Positions 17,818 through 27,321 are shown, counted from the stretch's first letter. The stretch is 64,000 bases of DNA from Parvularcula sp. IMCC14364 (GCF_030758415.1 NZ_CP132334.1:1302001-1366000); one strand, 5' to 3'. Notes: generated by a model from the sequence alone, not told the origin. Numbers and translations are program-made.

Positions 17818-17909
17818 TTGCTCAAATTATAGCTGAAAACCGCGTCACGGCTACTGCAAGTGCCTTGTGGCGTGATTTTTTAGCGTCATCACTAAGGAAG
17901 TGTTTTCAG

Positions 17910-17924
17910 TTAAGGCGACGTTAA
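17910..17924 (+). promoter_or_regulatory. CtrA-type box upstream of cpdR
   Basis: TTAA, seven bases, TTAA: the full CtrA site of alphaproteobacteria. It lies about 70 bases before the cpdR start. In Caulobacter, cpdR belongs to the CtrA cell-cycle circuit, so the site is likely real, though a 15-base match can occur by chance. Confidence 0.5.
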
Positions 17925-17993
17925 GGCTGGTTGGGGTAGTTATAGAAAATAGTATTGGTATGCTCCGGTAAGGAATGAAGAGAGGTTTGGGAC

Positions 17994-18353
17994 ATGGCGG
18001 CAATTCTGTTGGCGGAAGATGATGACAGCATGCGTGGCTTTCTCCGGAAGGCGCTTGAAAAAGCAGGGCATGTAGTTGTGGATGCTTCTCAGGGAGACGA
18101 AGCCCTGACTGAACTTCAATTACGCGAATTTGATCTGCTCCTGACGGATATTGTTATGCCGGTCATGGATGGAATCGAACTTGCCCGCCGGGCATCTGAA
18201 ATCGACCCAGAGATGAAAATCATGTTCATTACCGGTTTTGCTGCAGTGGCTTTGAATCCGGCGAATCAGGCACCGCAGGACGCAAAGGTTCTGTCCAAGC
18301 CATTTCACCTGAAAGACCTGGTCAGTGAAGTTGATCGCATGATTGCTGCCTGA
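17994..18353 (+). CDS. cpdR: Cell-cycle response regulator CpdR
   Basis: A 119-residue stand-alone receiver domain with no output domain. The acidic pocket is 'LLAEDDDSMRGFLRKALEKAGH', the phosphorylation Asp is in 'LLLTDIVMPVMDGIELA' (about 51), the Thr switch in 'FITGFAAVAL' and the Lys in 'LSKPFHLKDLV'. The 'MRGFLRKALEKAGH' and 'GFAAVALNP' stretches match CpdR, which when unphosphorylated brings ClpXP to CtrA and other substrates at the cell pole. A CtrA-type box precedes it. Confidence 0.9.
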   Translation: MAAILLAEDDDSMRGFLRKALEKAGHVVVDASQGDEALTELQLREFDLLLTDIVMPVMDGIELARRASEIDPEMKIMFITGFAAVALNPANQAPQDAKVLSKPFHLKDLVSEVDRMIAA

Positions 18354-18425
18354 TCAGTGCATTGGCACTTGCAAAGCCTTTTCTGTCTCGCTATCTAGCC
18401 CGTCTGTCTGCCATCTTCGGCAAGC

Positions 18426-18500
18426 GGGCGTATAGCTCAGTGGTAGAGCGCTTCCTTGACATGGAAGAGGTCCGTAGTTCGATCCTACGTACGCCCACCA
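18426..18500 (+). tRNA. tRNA-Val (anticodon GAC)
   Basis: The acceptor stem GGGCGTA pairs with TACGCCC and is followed by ACCA, so CCA is encoded. The D arm is AGCTC...GAGC, the anticodon stem CTTCC/GGAAG holds loop TTGACAT with anticodon GAC, and the T arm contains GTTCGATCC. It reads GUC and GUU codons. It stands alone between cpdR and the hupE-like gene; no integrase lies beside it. Confidence 0.95.
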
Positions 18501-18633
18501 TCAAAACCCTTCATCCAGAACGATATTTGAACGTGGCGCAGGTAAGCGGCCTGTGGCAGTATCGCCAATATCAGGCAGTGCATGATATTCCAATTCTTTC
18601 GACTAGGTCGCAGCATCCACAGAAAGCAGACGT

Positions 18634-19341
18634 GTGAGCTATACAGTTTCTCCTGAATCCAGGTCTCTGATTTTTGCAGGTGTCAGCCTTCTGCTTATCT
18701 TGGTTTTGCAGGGCGTTGCTTTTGCGCATGGTGTCGAAGGGCACGACCAGGCATTCATCACAAGTGCAGACGGCTTTCACCCTTTTCCGTTCATGTATCT
18801 CGGCGCCAAGCATATGGTCACGGGGTACGATCATCTGCTTTACCTTGCGGGCGTGATATTCTTTCTTCAGCGTCCGCAGGACGTTATTAAATTTGTCAGT
18901 CTCTTCGCGATTGGCCACTCCATCACGTTGCTGTTTGGTGTTCTGGCAGGCATTCATATCAATGCGTATATTGTGGATGCGATTATCGGCCTCTCGGTCT
19001 GCTACAAGGCTTTGGAGAACCTTGGTGTTCTGAAGAAATATACAGGCATTGCCCTGGACCCGAAAATTGCTGTCTTTGGTTTTGGCCTGGTGCACGGTTT
19101 CGGACTGTCTACAAAGCTGCAGGATCTTGAGTTGTCGCCCAATGGTCTTGTGCCAAATATGCTAAGCTTTAATATCGGCGTGGAAATTGGGCAGGTCCTG
19201 GCACTGACCTTTCTGTTCTTGCTTTTCATCTATCTGCGTGGGCGAGAGAATTATGACGGCATTTCCCGCTGGGCCAATATCTTGCTCTTTGCAGCAGGCG
19301 TGCTGCTGACCATGATGCAGCTGGCTGGCTTGTTATTTTAG
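18634..19341 (+). CDS. HupE/UreJ family membrane protein
   Basis: A 235-residue protein with six or seven hydrophobic helices. A signal-like N-terminus (LIFAGVSLLLILVLQGVAFAHG) is followed by 'GAKHMVTGYDHLLYLAGVIFF' and 'FAIGHSITLL', the His/Asp-rich core of HupE/UreJ proteins linked to metal (nickel or other) handling; 'GFGLVHGFGLS' is a second family block. It starts at GTG. The next two genes follow closely, suggesting a three-gene unit with a soluble anchor protein and cytochrome b561. Confidence 0.8.
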   Translation: MSYTVSPESRSLIFAGVSLLLILVLQGVAFAHGVEGHDQAFITSADGFHPFPFMYLGAKHMVTGYDHLLYLAGVIFFLQRPQDVIKFVSLFAIGHSITLLFGVLAGIHINAYIVDAIIGLSVCYKALENLGVLKKYTGIALDPKIAVFGFGLVHGFGLSTKLQDLELSPNGLVPNMLSFNIGVEIGQVLALTFLFLLFIYLRGRENYDGISRWANILLFAAGVLLTMMQLAGLLF

Positions 19342-19350
19342 GAGCTGATA

Positions 19351-19968
19351 ATGACGAAAAAACAAGACCCTGAAAACCAGACAAAAAACCTGCCGAAATA
19401 TCTTGGCCTTGCGTCACTTGGTGCTTTTGTGTTGCTGATCCTCGCTGTTCTGCCGGCAGAGTACGGAGTTGATCCAACAGGCTTCGGGCGCGTGACCGGG
19501 CTGACAAAGCTTGCAGGTCACCATGATGATCACGGCGGGCCTGGCGAGGGGGCCGGCATCGGTGTTTATACCGGGCAATTCAAAACAGAGACCATTCGCA
19601 TAGAGATTGAAGAGTTCGGTGAAGTTGAGCATAAGGCTTTTCTGTCGGCGGGCGGTGGTTTTGTCTATTCATGGGAAGTCGAAGGTGAGACACCAAACGG
19701 TGGTGTCTATTTCGACTTTCACGGACATCCCGCATCGGCTGATGCAGATGAGTATCCTGAGGGTTTTGAGCGCTCATATGGCGAGGGAGAACTGGCGGCA
19801 CAAAGTGGTGTCTTTAACGCAGGCTTCCCGGGCTATCATGGGTGGTTCTTCCTGAATCTAGAGGAGCGGCCTGTCACGCTGACGTTGAAAATCAGCGGGT
19901 TTTACGACAATCATCAGGAGATGTATCGTGCAGTAGAGGGCGCAATCGTGCACTCTGCAGAGTTCTGA
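19351..19968 (+). CDS. Membrane-anchored protein, unknown function (HupE neighbour)
   Basis: A 205-residue protein with one N-terminal membrane helix (about 18-35) and a periplasmic domain. A His/Gly-rich linker 'GHHDDHGGPGEG' could bind metal, and the rest ('FVYSWEVEG', 'YFDFHGHP', 'GFPGYHGWFFLN') looks like a beta-rich domain with exposed aromatics. Proteins of this kind are often found next to HupE/UreJ genes and annotated only as transmembrane anchor proteins. The function is unknown; the metal idea is inference. Confidence 0.65.
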   Translation: MTKKQDPENQTKNLPKYLGLASLGAFVLLILAVLPAEYGVDPTGFGRVTGLTKLAGHHDDHGGPGEGAGIGVYTGQFKTETIRIEIEEFGEVEHKAFLSAGGGFVYSWEVEGETPNGGVYFDFHGHPASADADEYPEGFERSYGEGELAAQSGVFNAGFPGYHGWFFLNLEERPVTLTLKISGFYDNHQEMYRAVEGAIVHSAEF

Positions 19969-19995
19969 GAATGACGAGAAAGTGGAGCAGGGGTC

Positions 19996-20559
19996 ATGTC
20001 AACACAGTCAACGCAATATACTAATGTTGCCATCACGCTGCATTGGGTTATCGCTGTTCTGATTATCGCCCAGTTGATCGGTGGGGAGATAATGGGGCAG
20101 CTTCAGCCGATTTCCTTCCGCTTTGAGATTTATCAGTTGCACAAGTCTTTCGGTATTATCGTGCTCCTGTTGTCTCTCGCGCGCCTTGGCTGGCGCCTGA
20201 CACACACACCGCCGCCATTGCCATCCGGCATGGAGCCATGGGAGCGCTTGGTGTCAAAAACGACGCATATTCTCTTTTATGTCTTGATGATTGGTATTCC
20301 GATGGCTGGTTGGCTCATGGTCTCGGCATCACCTATGAACATTGATACCATGATCTTCAAGATTATTCCGTGGCCACATTTTCCGGGCATACCTCAAACT
20401 GAGGCATTGGAAGCGTTTTTCAAGGATGTTCACAACTATATGGCAATCGCAGCCGTCGTCCTTATTGTGCTACATGTCGCAGCAGCGCTGAAACATCATT
20501 TTGTCAATCGTGATGCAGTCCTGACACGGATGATCCCGTCATTGAAAAAGCGAAGCTAG
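19996..20559 (+). CDS. Cytochrome b561
   Basis: A 187-residue membrane cytochrome with four helices. Heme-ligand His residues are at 'ITLHWVIAVLI', 'QLHKSFG' and 'VHNYMAIAAVVLIVLHVAAALKHH'. It belongs to the Ni/Fe hydrogenase b-type/b561 superfamily, which moves electrons between quinol and a periplasmic partner. It follows the HupE-like and anchor genes and ends four bases from the convergent sulfatase gene. Confidence 0.85.
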   Translation: MSTQSTQYTNVAITLHWVIAVLIIAQLIGGEIMGQLQPISFRFEIYQLHKSFGIIVLLLSLARLGWRLTHTPPPLPSGMEPWERLVSKTTHILFYVLMIGIPMAGWLMVSASPMNIDTMIFKIIPWPHFPGIPQTEALEAFFKDVHNYMAIAAVVLIVLHVAAALKHHFVNRDAVLTRMIPSLKKRS

Positions 20560-20562
20560 AGA

Positions 20563-22551
20563 CTACGGTGTGACAATCGGAAACCAGAAGGCCGGTTGAT
20601 CCAGAGAGTTGAGGAAGGCGCGCACAGATAGCGCATCACCCGAAATGTAAATCTTGCCGGAGAGTGTAAGAGCCGGAACATTCCCGGTGCCCAGCAGAAT
20701 ACTGTCAAAAGTCTCGCGGCTCATTTGCACGCTTGCTTTTGGCTCGGCGGCAGCGCCGCTGCGTGGGACGATCACATCCGGACTGACATGAACGGCAATC
20801 TGCTCGTCAGTATCACTAAAGACGAAATTTATGACATAAGGCTGTCGGTTCATTTTCGCCGGGTTGAACCGCGCTGCCATGGCGTTGAACAGGTCCATAG
20901 TCGGCACGGCACGGACGAATTCGGGATTGGAGAGCTGCGGATTAAGCCCCTCGGGCAGACCATTACGTAGTTCACTTGCTGCAACCAGATAATAACTGCG
21001 CCACGCGCCGCTTTCTGTCTGAAAGCCGAGCTGTTCGAAGGTAGCTGCAAGCCAATCGCGTGCCGCTGCATCGGCAGGGTCTGCAAAGACCAGATGATTG
21101 AGAAGCTCAGCGGCCCAGCGGTAATCGCCTTGCTCAAACGCACTTTTACCAAGCTCAAGAACGGAGCTGCTGCCGCCCATTGCTTCGACATAACGCGATG
21201 CCGTCACTTCTGAGGGCAGTGCGTGATAATCTGAAGGGTTGCCGCTCCACCAACCGAAATAATGCTGATAAACGGCTTTCGCGTTATGATTGAGCGTACC
21301 ATAATACCCACGTGTACTGAAGTCATTATATGCAAAAGAGGGATCTTTGAGCGTTTCAGCAGCTTCGGTCATGGTGGCGCCAGTATTCGCCTGACGCAGC
21401 GTCTGGTCGTGAACATAGCGATAAATATCACGCTGGCCTGTCAGATGGGCTCGGACATTTTCCGCGCCCCAGGTTGGCCAGTGGTGGGAGGCAAAAACAA
21501 CATCTGACCGGTCGCCATATTCTGCCAGTACACTGTCAATCACGCGAGACCAGGCAAGAGCATCACGCACTTTCGCGCCGCGTGGGGTGAGTACGTTATG
21601 GAAAGTTCCGCTCGCAACTTCTGCGGTGCAAAGTGCGCGTTTCTCTGGCAGGTAGAACATGAATTCCGCAGGAGCTTCGGTACCAGCGGCATCTATGAAC
21701 TCAAAAGTTACGCCATCAATGATCCGTGTGCCAGATCGCACTTCTTCTGTTGGCAGCACAAGGCTTATGCTGCCACGCGGCAAGCCCGGTCCCAACCCGG
21801 AACTGACATGCGCGGTTTCACCGCGGGCAATGCTGGAGCCAAACATGAGGATAGCCCGGCGCGACATGTGGTTCCCGGCGAGCACATTCTCCGTAATGGC
21901 ATGATCGGCAAAACCGGCAGGGGCAATCACCGGTACACCACGCGCGGCAATATCTTCTTCATTGATGACGCCGCGTGCACCGCCGAAATGATCCACGTGG
22001 GAATGCGTATAGATGACCGCACTGACGGGGCGCGTGCCCAATGTGCTGTTGGCAAGGCCTAAAGCGGCGGCGGCGGTTTCCACGGTCGTCAGAGGGTCAA
22101 CAATAATCCAGCCGGTCCTGCCTTCAATAATCGTCATGACGGCAAGATCATAGCCACGCACCTGCCAGATACCCTCTGTGACCTGAAAAAGCCCATGCTG
22201 GGACGCCAGTTTTGCCTGCCGCCAGAGTGAAGGATTGACGGTTGCTGGCGCGGCGCCTGTCAGAAAGTCGAACTGTCTGATATTCCAGACGACGGCGCCA
22301 TTGTCTGACAGGATGGCGTCATCTTCTATTTTTGCCAGAAAGCCGCGACTTGCGTCCTCAAAGTCGGCTTGATCCTCGAGTGGCAGGCTAGCGGCAAAAG
22401 ACGCATTTGCGGCGCGTGTGGCGGCCGTCGCCACGCCTGCTGGCGGCTGTTCAAAGCTCTCTTGAGGTATAGCGGGCGCGTTTTCACCCTCAGCACATGC
22501 GGCAAGGCTCAGGCAGAAGACAAACATCATGGAATTCAGTTTATTGAGCAT
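20563..22551 (-). CDS. Alkyl/aryl sulfatase, metallo-beta-lactamase fold lipoprotein
   Basis: About 662 residues. ATG 22551 is chosen because it starts a lipoprotein signal (MLNKLNSMMFVFCLSLAAC); the open frame continues upstream only into the neighbouring histidine kinase gene. The zinc site is 'YTHSHVDHFGG' with later His in 'FASHHWPTWG'. The C-terminal third resembles the dimerisation and SCP2-like domains of SdsA1-type alkylsulfatases ('AELLNHLVFADPADAAARDWLA', 'YLVAASELRNG'). Such enzymes cleave sulfate from primary or secondary alkyl sulfates; the lipid anchor places it in the envelope. Confidence 0.82.
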   Translation of the reverse strand: MLNKLNSMMFVFCLSLAACAEGENAPAIPQESFEQPPAGVATAATRAANASFAASLPLEDQADFEDASRGFLAKIEDDAILSDNGAVVWNIRQFDFLTGAAPATVNPSLWRQAKLASQHGLFQVTEGIWQVRGYDLAVMTIIEGRTGWIIVDPLTTVETAAAALGLANSTLGTRPVSAVIYTHSHVDHFGGARGVINEEDIAARGVPVIAPAGFADHAITENVLAGNHMSRRAILMFGSSIARGETAHVSSGLGPGLPRGSISLVLPTEEVRSGTRIIDGVTFEFIDAAGTEAPAEFMFYLPEKRALCTAEVASGTFHNVLTPRGAKVRDALAWSRVIDSVLAEYGDRSDVVFASHHWPTWGAENVRAHLTGQRDIYRYVHDQTLRQANTGATMTEAAETLKDPSFAYNDFSTRGYYGTLNHNAKAVYQHYFGWWSGNPSDYHALPSEVTASRYVEAMGGSSSVLELGKSAFEQGDYRWAAELLNHLVFADPADAAARDWLAATFEQLGFQTESGAWRSYYLVAASELRNGLPEGLNPQLSNPEFVRAVPTMDLFNAMAARFNPAKMNRQPYVINFVFSDTDEQIAVHVSPDVIVPRSGAAAEPKASVQMSRETFDSILLGTGNVPALTLSGKIYISGDALSVRAFLNSLDQPAFWFPIVTP

Positions 22552-22588
22552 TTTTACCCCCTCTATTCTCTGGCTCATTCTGGTATTT

Positions 22589-23896
22589 TTATACTGGCAG
22601 GCGCATGCTTGCACGCAAGCCGCCCAGAGGCGACCTGTCCAGCACGACTTCGCCGCCATGTGCCCGCACTACATCACGCACGACAGTCAGTCCCAGCCCA
22701 ACACCGGCAATATTCTGGCTGCGGGCTTCATCCAGTCGGGAAAACGGTTTGAACGCCTCATCATATTGATCAGGCGTGATGCCCGGCCCGTCATCATCGA
22801 CAATGATATGGATGATATCGTCTCGCTTTATCGCCGATAATACGACTTTGCCTGCATGTTTGAAACCATTTGAAACCAGATTGGCAATGGCCCGCTTCAG
22901 GGCCTGTCGGCGCGCATCTATTTCAAGTATTGGGGGCATATCCAGTTCCAGCGCGTGGCCAGTCCGCTCGGTATCGCTGACGATTTCTTCTGCAAGCGTG
23001 CGCAGATCGAATAATACCGGTTCTTCGCGAGACTGGTCCCGCGAAAAGGCAAGGTATTCTTCGAGCATCTGCTCCATCTCGGTCACGTCTGCTTTCATCT
23101 CCGCGGTGTCTTCGCTTTCCGGCATCATGGCGAGGGCAAGTTTCATCCGGGTGAGGGGGGTGCGCAAATCATGGCTTACACCAGCCAGCATACTCGTTCG
23201 CTGGTTGATATAGCGCTTGATCCGTTGGCGCATGGCGAGAAATGCGGCTCCGGCGGCGCGGACTTCCCGTGCGCCGGAAGGCTTGTATTCGGGCATGTCC
23301 CGGCCCCGCCCAAACGCTTCAGCTGCATCAGCCAGCCGTGTAATGGAGCGGACCTGATTGCGCATGAATACGATGGAAATATATCCGAGCAGCAGCGTTG
23401 TGACAAAAAGCCAGAGAATGAATACCCAGGCATTGTCTGTGTACATGCGTTCACGCAATACCAGAAAAACCAGATACCCGTCATCGAGCTGTACCCGCAC
23501 TTCAACATAATGCCTGAACCCGGCCACGTTGAACCAGTAGGGTCTGTCCAGTGCTTCGGACAGGCGCGCATCAAGGGTCGAACTGTTGACGGCAAAAAAA
23601 CCGCGTTTGTCATTCGGGGGAATTTGCGCATTCGGCTCAAAGCGGATTGCCATATCCAGCTCTTCTCGTGCGAGGGAGCCAATCTGGTCACGTGCCGCAT
23701 CATTGCCTGCCTGCCGCCATAACTGTGTGACCAGCGCGATATTCCCGGCAGAGTTTGCCGAGAGATTGCCGCTCACCTCTTCCCAGTGCCGACTGAAAAA
23801 GATGACCGTGATGATGACCTGCGTGAGGAAAATCGGAAACACAACGATCAGGAAGGTACGGGCAAAAAGCCCTTTGGGCATGATCTGGCGCAGCAT
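22589..23896 (-). CDS. Sensor histidine kinase, EnvZ-like
   Basis: A 435-residue two-helix sensor: membrane helices near 12-32 and 155-175 enclose a periplasmic domain, then a HAMP linker. The phospho-His is in 'GVSHDLRTPLTRMKLAL', the N box in 'KRAIANLVSNGFKHAG', then 'VDDDGPGI' and 'GVGLGLTVVRDVVRAHGG'. Order and domain types match EnvZ. It follows the response regulator gene by three bases, so the two form a two-component pair. Confidence 0.88.
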   Translation of the reverse strand: MLRQIMPKGLFARTFLIVVFPIFLTQVIITVIFFSRHWEEVSGNLSANSAGNIALVTQLWRQAGNDAARDQIGSLAREELDMAIRFEPNAQIPPNDKRGFFAVNSSTLDARLSEALDRPYWFNVAGFRHYVEVRVQLDDGYLVFLVLRERMYTDNAWVFILWLFVTTLLLGYISIVFMRNQVRSITRLADAAEAFGRGRDMPEYKPSGAREVRAAGAAFLAMRQRIKRYINQRTSMLAGVSHDLRTPLTRMKLALAMMPESEDTAEMKADVTEMEQMLEEYLAFSRDQSREEPVLFDLRTLAEEIVSDTERTGHALELDMPPILEIDARRQALKRAIANLVSNGFKHAGKVVLSAIKRDDIIHIIVDDDGPGITPDQYDEAFKPFSRLDEARSQNIAGVGLGLTVVRDVVRAHGGEVVLDRSPLGGLRASMRLPV

Positions 23897-23899
23897 CGC

Positions 23900-24580
23900 T
23901 CAGTCCACCATCAGGGCGTAGCCGACGCCGCGCACCGTCTGTAAAAGAAGTGGTGTGCGCGGGTCCTGTTCGATTTTCTTGCGCAAGCGTGTGACCTGCA
24001 CATCAATCGAGCGGTCCAGTGCCGCTGATGTTTTTTCAGCCAGGGCAGCGCGTGAAATCGGCGCACCAGGTTTCTGCACCAGCACGCGCAGCAAGGAAAG
24101 TTCCCCGGATGTTAGTTTCACCACTTCATCATCGCGGCGCAGCTCGCCTTTCTCCGGGTTGAACCGGCATCGGCCAAAAGTAAACTCCGTGCGGCGACCG
24201 GCATCGCGCTCGCCGCGCTTCAGGAGGTTACGGACACGCAACAGCAATTCACGTGGCTCGAATGGTTTGGCGAGATAATCGTCAGCGCCGCGCTCAAGGC
24301 CTTCGATACGGTCCTCCGGTTCGCCGCGCGCTGTCAGCAGGATGATCGGCACATTGGAACTGGCCCGCAGGGATTGCGTCAGCTCAAAACCATTCTCGCC
24401 CGGCATCATGACATCAACGATCATAAGATCGAAACTTAACCCCTCCAGCATGCCACGCGCCTCTTCGGCACTCGCTGCTGCTGTGGTGGGGTAGCCTTGT
24501 TCTTTCAGAAACCGCTTCAGCAGGCTGCGAATACGATCATCGTCGTCAACAACAAGAATATGGGGTGCCGCTTCATCCAT
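23900..24580 (-). CDS. Response regulator, OmpR family
   Basis: A 226-residue regulator: a receiver domain ('VVDDDDRIRSLLKRFL', phospho-Asp in 'LMIVDVMMPGENGFEL', Thr in 'ILLTARGE', Lys in 'YLAKPFEP') joined to a winged-helix DNA-binding domain ('LTSGELSLLRVLVQKPGAPISRAAL', 'DVQVTRLRKKIEQDP', 'TVRGVGYAL'). It is paired with the EnvZ-like kinase downstream; its targets are not visible here. Confidence 0.9.
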   Translation of the reverse strand: MDEAAPHILVVDDDDRIRSLLKRFLKEQGYPTTAAASAEEARGMLEGLSFDLMIVDVMMPGENGFELTQSLRASSNVPIILLTARGEPEDRIEGLERGADDYLAKPFEPRELLLRVRNLLKRGERDAGRRTEFTFGRCRFNPEKGELRRDDEVVKLTSGELSLLRVLVQKPGAPISRAALAEKTSAALDRSIDVQVTRLRKKIEQDPRTPLLLQTVRGVGYALMVD

Positions 24581-24656
24581 GGTCAGACACTAGCAGTGAC
24601 CGATAGATGTGAGAATAGGCTCAAGGCATATATGAGACGGGGCGGGTGAGGAGTGT

Positions 24657-25202
24657 TCACCGGCCTGATTTCCCTGATAGTTGACCAATGGCCAGGTGTG
24701 TATATTGGGCACCCGTCCAGATCGTCAAAGCTGCTGCCGCCCAGAGGAAGAATATTCCTGCTTCGCGGCTGAGACTGGTTACCGGCATTAACAAAAATCC
24801 AAGGGCGAGGAATTGCGCCGCCGTTTTCCATTTCGCCAGCGCTGTTACGACCAGCGGTGTCCGACCAGCAAGTGCCTCACGCAACCCGGAAATCCAGATT
24901 TCACGGAGGATCATTATCAGGCCAAGGATCATGTCAAAACCTGTGAGCGTCCCATCTGCGATCAGCATCAGGAGTACCGCAGCGGTCAGCAGCTTGTCAG
25001 CTATCGGGTCAAGCGCCGCCCCAAGCGCGGATGTTGTCTGTGTCCGTCGGGCAATGAAGCCGTCAAGGAAGTCGCTGATACCGGCCAGCACAAATAATCC
25101 TACAGCAAGCCAGCGCCAAACAAGAGCGTCCTGCATGAGGCATATTACCAGCGGCAGGATCAGTGCGATGCGTATCAGGGTCAGGGTATTCGCCATATCC
25201 AC
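24657..25202 (-). CDS. pgsA: CDP-diacylglycerol-glycerol-3-phosphate 3-phosphatidyltransferase
   Basis: A 181-residue membrane enzyme committing CDP-diacylglycerol to phosphatidylglycerol. The CDP-alcohol phosphotransferase signature, DG..AR......G...D...D, is present as '[27 protein letters not shown]'-type spacing at about 42-69. Several hydrophobic helices follow. Length and N-terminus 'ANTLTLIRI' are typical of PgsA. The intergenic region to the regulator is about 75 bases. Confidence 0.9.
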   Translation of the reverse strand: MDMANTLTLIRIALILPLVICLMQDALVWRWLAVGLFVLAGISDFLDGFIARRTQTTSALGAALDPIADKLLTAAVLLMLIADGTLTGFDMILGLIMILREIWISGLREALAGRTPLVVTALAKWKTAAQFLALGFLLMPVTSLSREAGIFFLWAAAALTIWTGAQYTHLAIGQLSGKSGR

Positions 25203-25308
25203 AGCCTTACGGTGATCCCGGCATCAGGAAAAGATTTTTCGATGTCACCTTGACGTTACATTCGTCGATGTATAAATGTTACCCATAGGTTACACAGGAG
25301 AATGACTG

Positions 25309-25740
25309 ATGGAAAACAAGGTTGAGAGATTATCCAGGATACGTCGAATCTTACTGATGATGTCAGCGGCCAGCTTTCTGGCCTGGCAGGTGCCGATGAT
25401 GGACAAGAGCGAGCGACTGGCTGAAGCAGCGGCCGGCTGGGCCGGGCTGGTTTCAGTGACAGGCTTTGCCGTCTGGATTCTTATTCTGGTTTATCTGGTT
25501 GGCCCATGGAGCAGGTTTTCCCTCAAGCGTGATGTTAACGCCGCCTTGAATGACGAACTTGTCCGGGCCAACCGTGGCAGGGCTTATACGGTTGGTTATA
25601 TCGCCATGATGCTGACCGCAGCGACAGTCTTTGCGCTGGCTCTTTTTGAGCCTGTGAAAGGTGTTGAAGCGGCGCATCTCGTCCTAGTGGTCGGCGTGGT
25701 CGCGCCAATGTTCTGCTTTGCGGCTCTGGAGCGTGCCTGA
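25309..25740 (+). CDS. Hypothetical membrane protein
   Basis: A 143-residue protein with about four hydrophobic helices (near 18-30, 45-66, 95-115 and 118-140). An AGGAG site precedes the ATG. The adjoining ATG of the XRE regulator follows the TGA directly with no gap, so the two are co-translated. Small membrane protein plus XRE regulator pairs of this kind (DUF2178-like) are common in bacteria; no function is known to me. Confidence 0.65.
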   Translation: MENKVERLSRIRRILLMMSAASFLAWQVPMMDKSERLAEAAAGWAGLVSVTGFAVWILILVYLVGPWSRFSLKRDVNAALNDELVRANRGRAYTVGYIAMMLTAATVFALALFEPVKGVEAAHLVLVVGVVAPMFCFAALERA

Positions 25741-25950
25741 ATGTCTTCAGACAGACTTCATAACAGATTGAAAGAGTTTCGCACACAGCAGGGCCTGACA
25801 CAGGCTGATCTGGCGGAGAAGGCTGGTGTCAGCCGCAAGACAATTAACACAGTTGAAAATGGCGTGTTTATCCCATCCACCATCCTTGCCTTGACGTTAG
25901 CCAGTGTCCTTGGAACGCGCGTTGAAGATCTGTTCCAGTTGCCTGAATGA
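25741..25950 (+). CDS. XRE family transcriptional regulator (YozG/PF01381 type)
   Basis: A 69-residue single helix-turn-helix protein: 'LKEFRTQQGLTQADLAEKAGVSRKTINTVENG' and then 'LASVLGTRVEDLF'. This short form, with almost nothing outside the DNA-binding domain, usually controls its own operon with the small membrane protein upstream. It starts immediately after that gene's stop. Confidence 0.85.
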   Translation: MSSDRLHNRLKEFRTQQGLTQADLAEKAGVSRKTINTVENGVFIPSTILALTLASVLGTRVEDLFQLPE

Positions 25951-25971
25951 AATTGCCTATAGCAGTTCCAT

Positions 25972-27105
25972 TCAGGTGGCCCCGACGAGTTTGCCGATCA
26001 TCTTGTCCGGCCAGGCCCAGGTCTGGTCATGCAGTGCGATGATAAGACCGTCGAGCGGCGATAATATCAGTTCTATTTCGCCAGTCACAGGAATGATCTC
26101 TGCGATCAGGTCGCCCGTTCTCACGCTGTCCCCGGGTTTCAGTTTGTAATCAACGACACCTTCAATAGAGGCCGTAAGCCGGTGCATATTTTCTACGGGG
26201 ATCGCGTTTCCAAGCAGTCTTGGCAGGGCACCCGGCTCTCCCGCGAGGCAACCACGATGCTGAAGGAAGCGTATCAATGCCTCACTGTCCCGTCTGGCGA
26301 ATGTTCCTGATACGTCGTTGTTGGATCTTAATTCAAGAGTGGAGGAAAGGCAGGCTTGGGGAACAGGGTGATCCGGGAACATTTCTGATAGCAGAAGCCA
26401 GGGTCCGCCGCAGGACTCATCGAATGATCCATCGCCAGAATAACCGGAAAGTAATACGGCGCGCGCATCTAATTCGGCAGCGAGGTCCGTTGCATCCGGC
26501 CATGACCTTTTATTCGTATAAAGGTACAATAGCGCATGATTATCTGCATGAAGATCGAGCGCAATATCAGCATCACTTGCATTTTCCATAAGTGTAAGTT
26601 GGAGTTTTTCGAACGCATCGGTGCAAGTAGTGTCTGTGAGTGCTTCGCGCATTTCCCGGCGAATGACAGCAACATTTTCATCAGCATCTTCGCCCAGCTT
26701 GCCGTTCACCCGATCGCGCACGAGTTCAGCAAGGTTCGGAAAACCCCGGTTGAAGTTCCTGTCTGTGCCATCTTCAACACGCCCCTGCATATATTGTCCG
26801 ACGATCTGCGCGTGACCGATCGGATTTGCCACCGGCACCAGCACAATTTCACCTTTGATCTTTCCTTGCGTCGCGAATTCGGAGAGACGCTCGATCAGTT
26901 TGCGCATGATCAACATGCCCGGCAGTTCATCGGCATGCAGGGCTGTCTGTAAATAAGCCTTGGGGCGGGCACCCGGTGAGCCGAAGCGAAGCACATCAAG
27001 TCGCTGTCTTTTGCCCGCACGGTCTTCGCCCAGTTCGATCGTTTCACGTCGATAGGCCGATGCGGTTTTTTCAACGGGGCTTTCTTCAATGATGCTTTCA
27101 GTCAT
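25972..27105 (-). CDS. Succinylglutamate desuccinylase/aspartoacylase family zinc hydrolase (M14-like)
   Basis: About 377 residues. The zinc site is 'LQTALHADELPG' (HxxE) with a later His in 'IALDLHADNH', and 'ANPIGH' plus 'DRNFNRGFP' are family blocks. A biotinyl-like C-terminal domain ('IEGVVDYKLKPGDSVRTGDLIAEI') follows, as in many AstE-like proteins. ATG 27105 is preferred to an upstream frame ATG since homology begins there. It is divergent from cphA, so a role on cyanophycin or its Asp-Arg products is plausible; I recall an M14-fold cyanophycin hydrolase (CphZ) being described, but cannot confirm this one belongs to it. Confidence 0.75.
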   Translation of the reverse strand: MTESIIEESPVEKTASAYRRETIELGEDRAGKRQRLDVLRFGSPGARPKAYLQTALHADELPGMLIMRKLIERLSEFATQGKIKGEIVLVPVANPIGHAQIVGQYMQGRVEDGTDRNFNRGFPNLAELVRDRVNGKLGEDADENVAVIRREMREALTDTTCTDAFEKLQLTLMENASDADIALDLHADNHALLYLYTNKRSWPDATDLAAELDARAVLLSGYSGDGSFDESCGGPWLLLSEMFPDHPVPQACLSSTLELRSNNDVSGTFARRDSEALIRFLQHRGCLAGEPGALPRLLGNAIPVENMHRLTASIEGVVDYKLKPGDSVRTGDLIAEIIPVTGEIELILSPLDGLIIALHDQTWAWPDKMIGKLVGAT

Positions 27106-27321
27106 GCTGTCTCTATCCACGTAATGCTGCAGCGCTGCTTTTGCCGGCACAGGCTTCAGTCTCGTCTGTTTCCGGGCTTATAACTACTTCTTTCGCATTG
27201 CAGCAATTGACGGGGGTCATAAATGTTGAAATCATATCACAAAGGCCGCAAATAAAATGACAACATATTGCGCAGATCAGACTGTTGTCCGCATGACCCG
27301 TCTGATTGCCAGGAGCTCATC

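Noticed and set aside
18426-18633. tRNA-Val as an island attachment site
   Set aside because: No integrase, no repeated tRNA end and normal neighbours on both sides.
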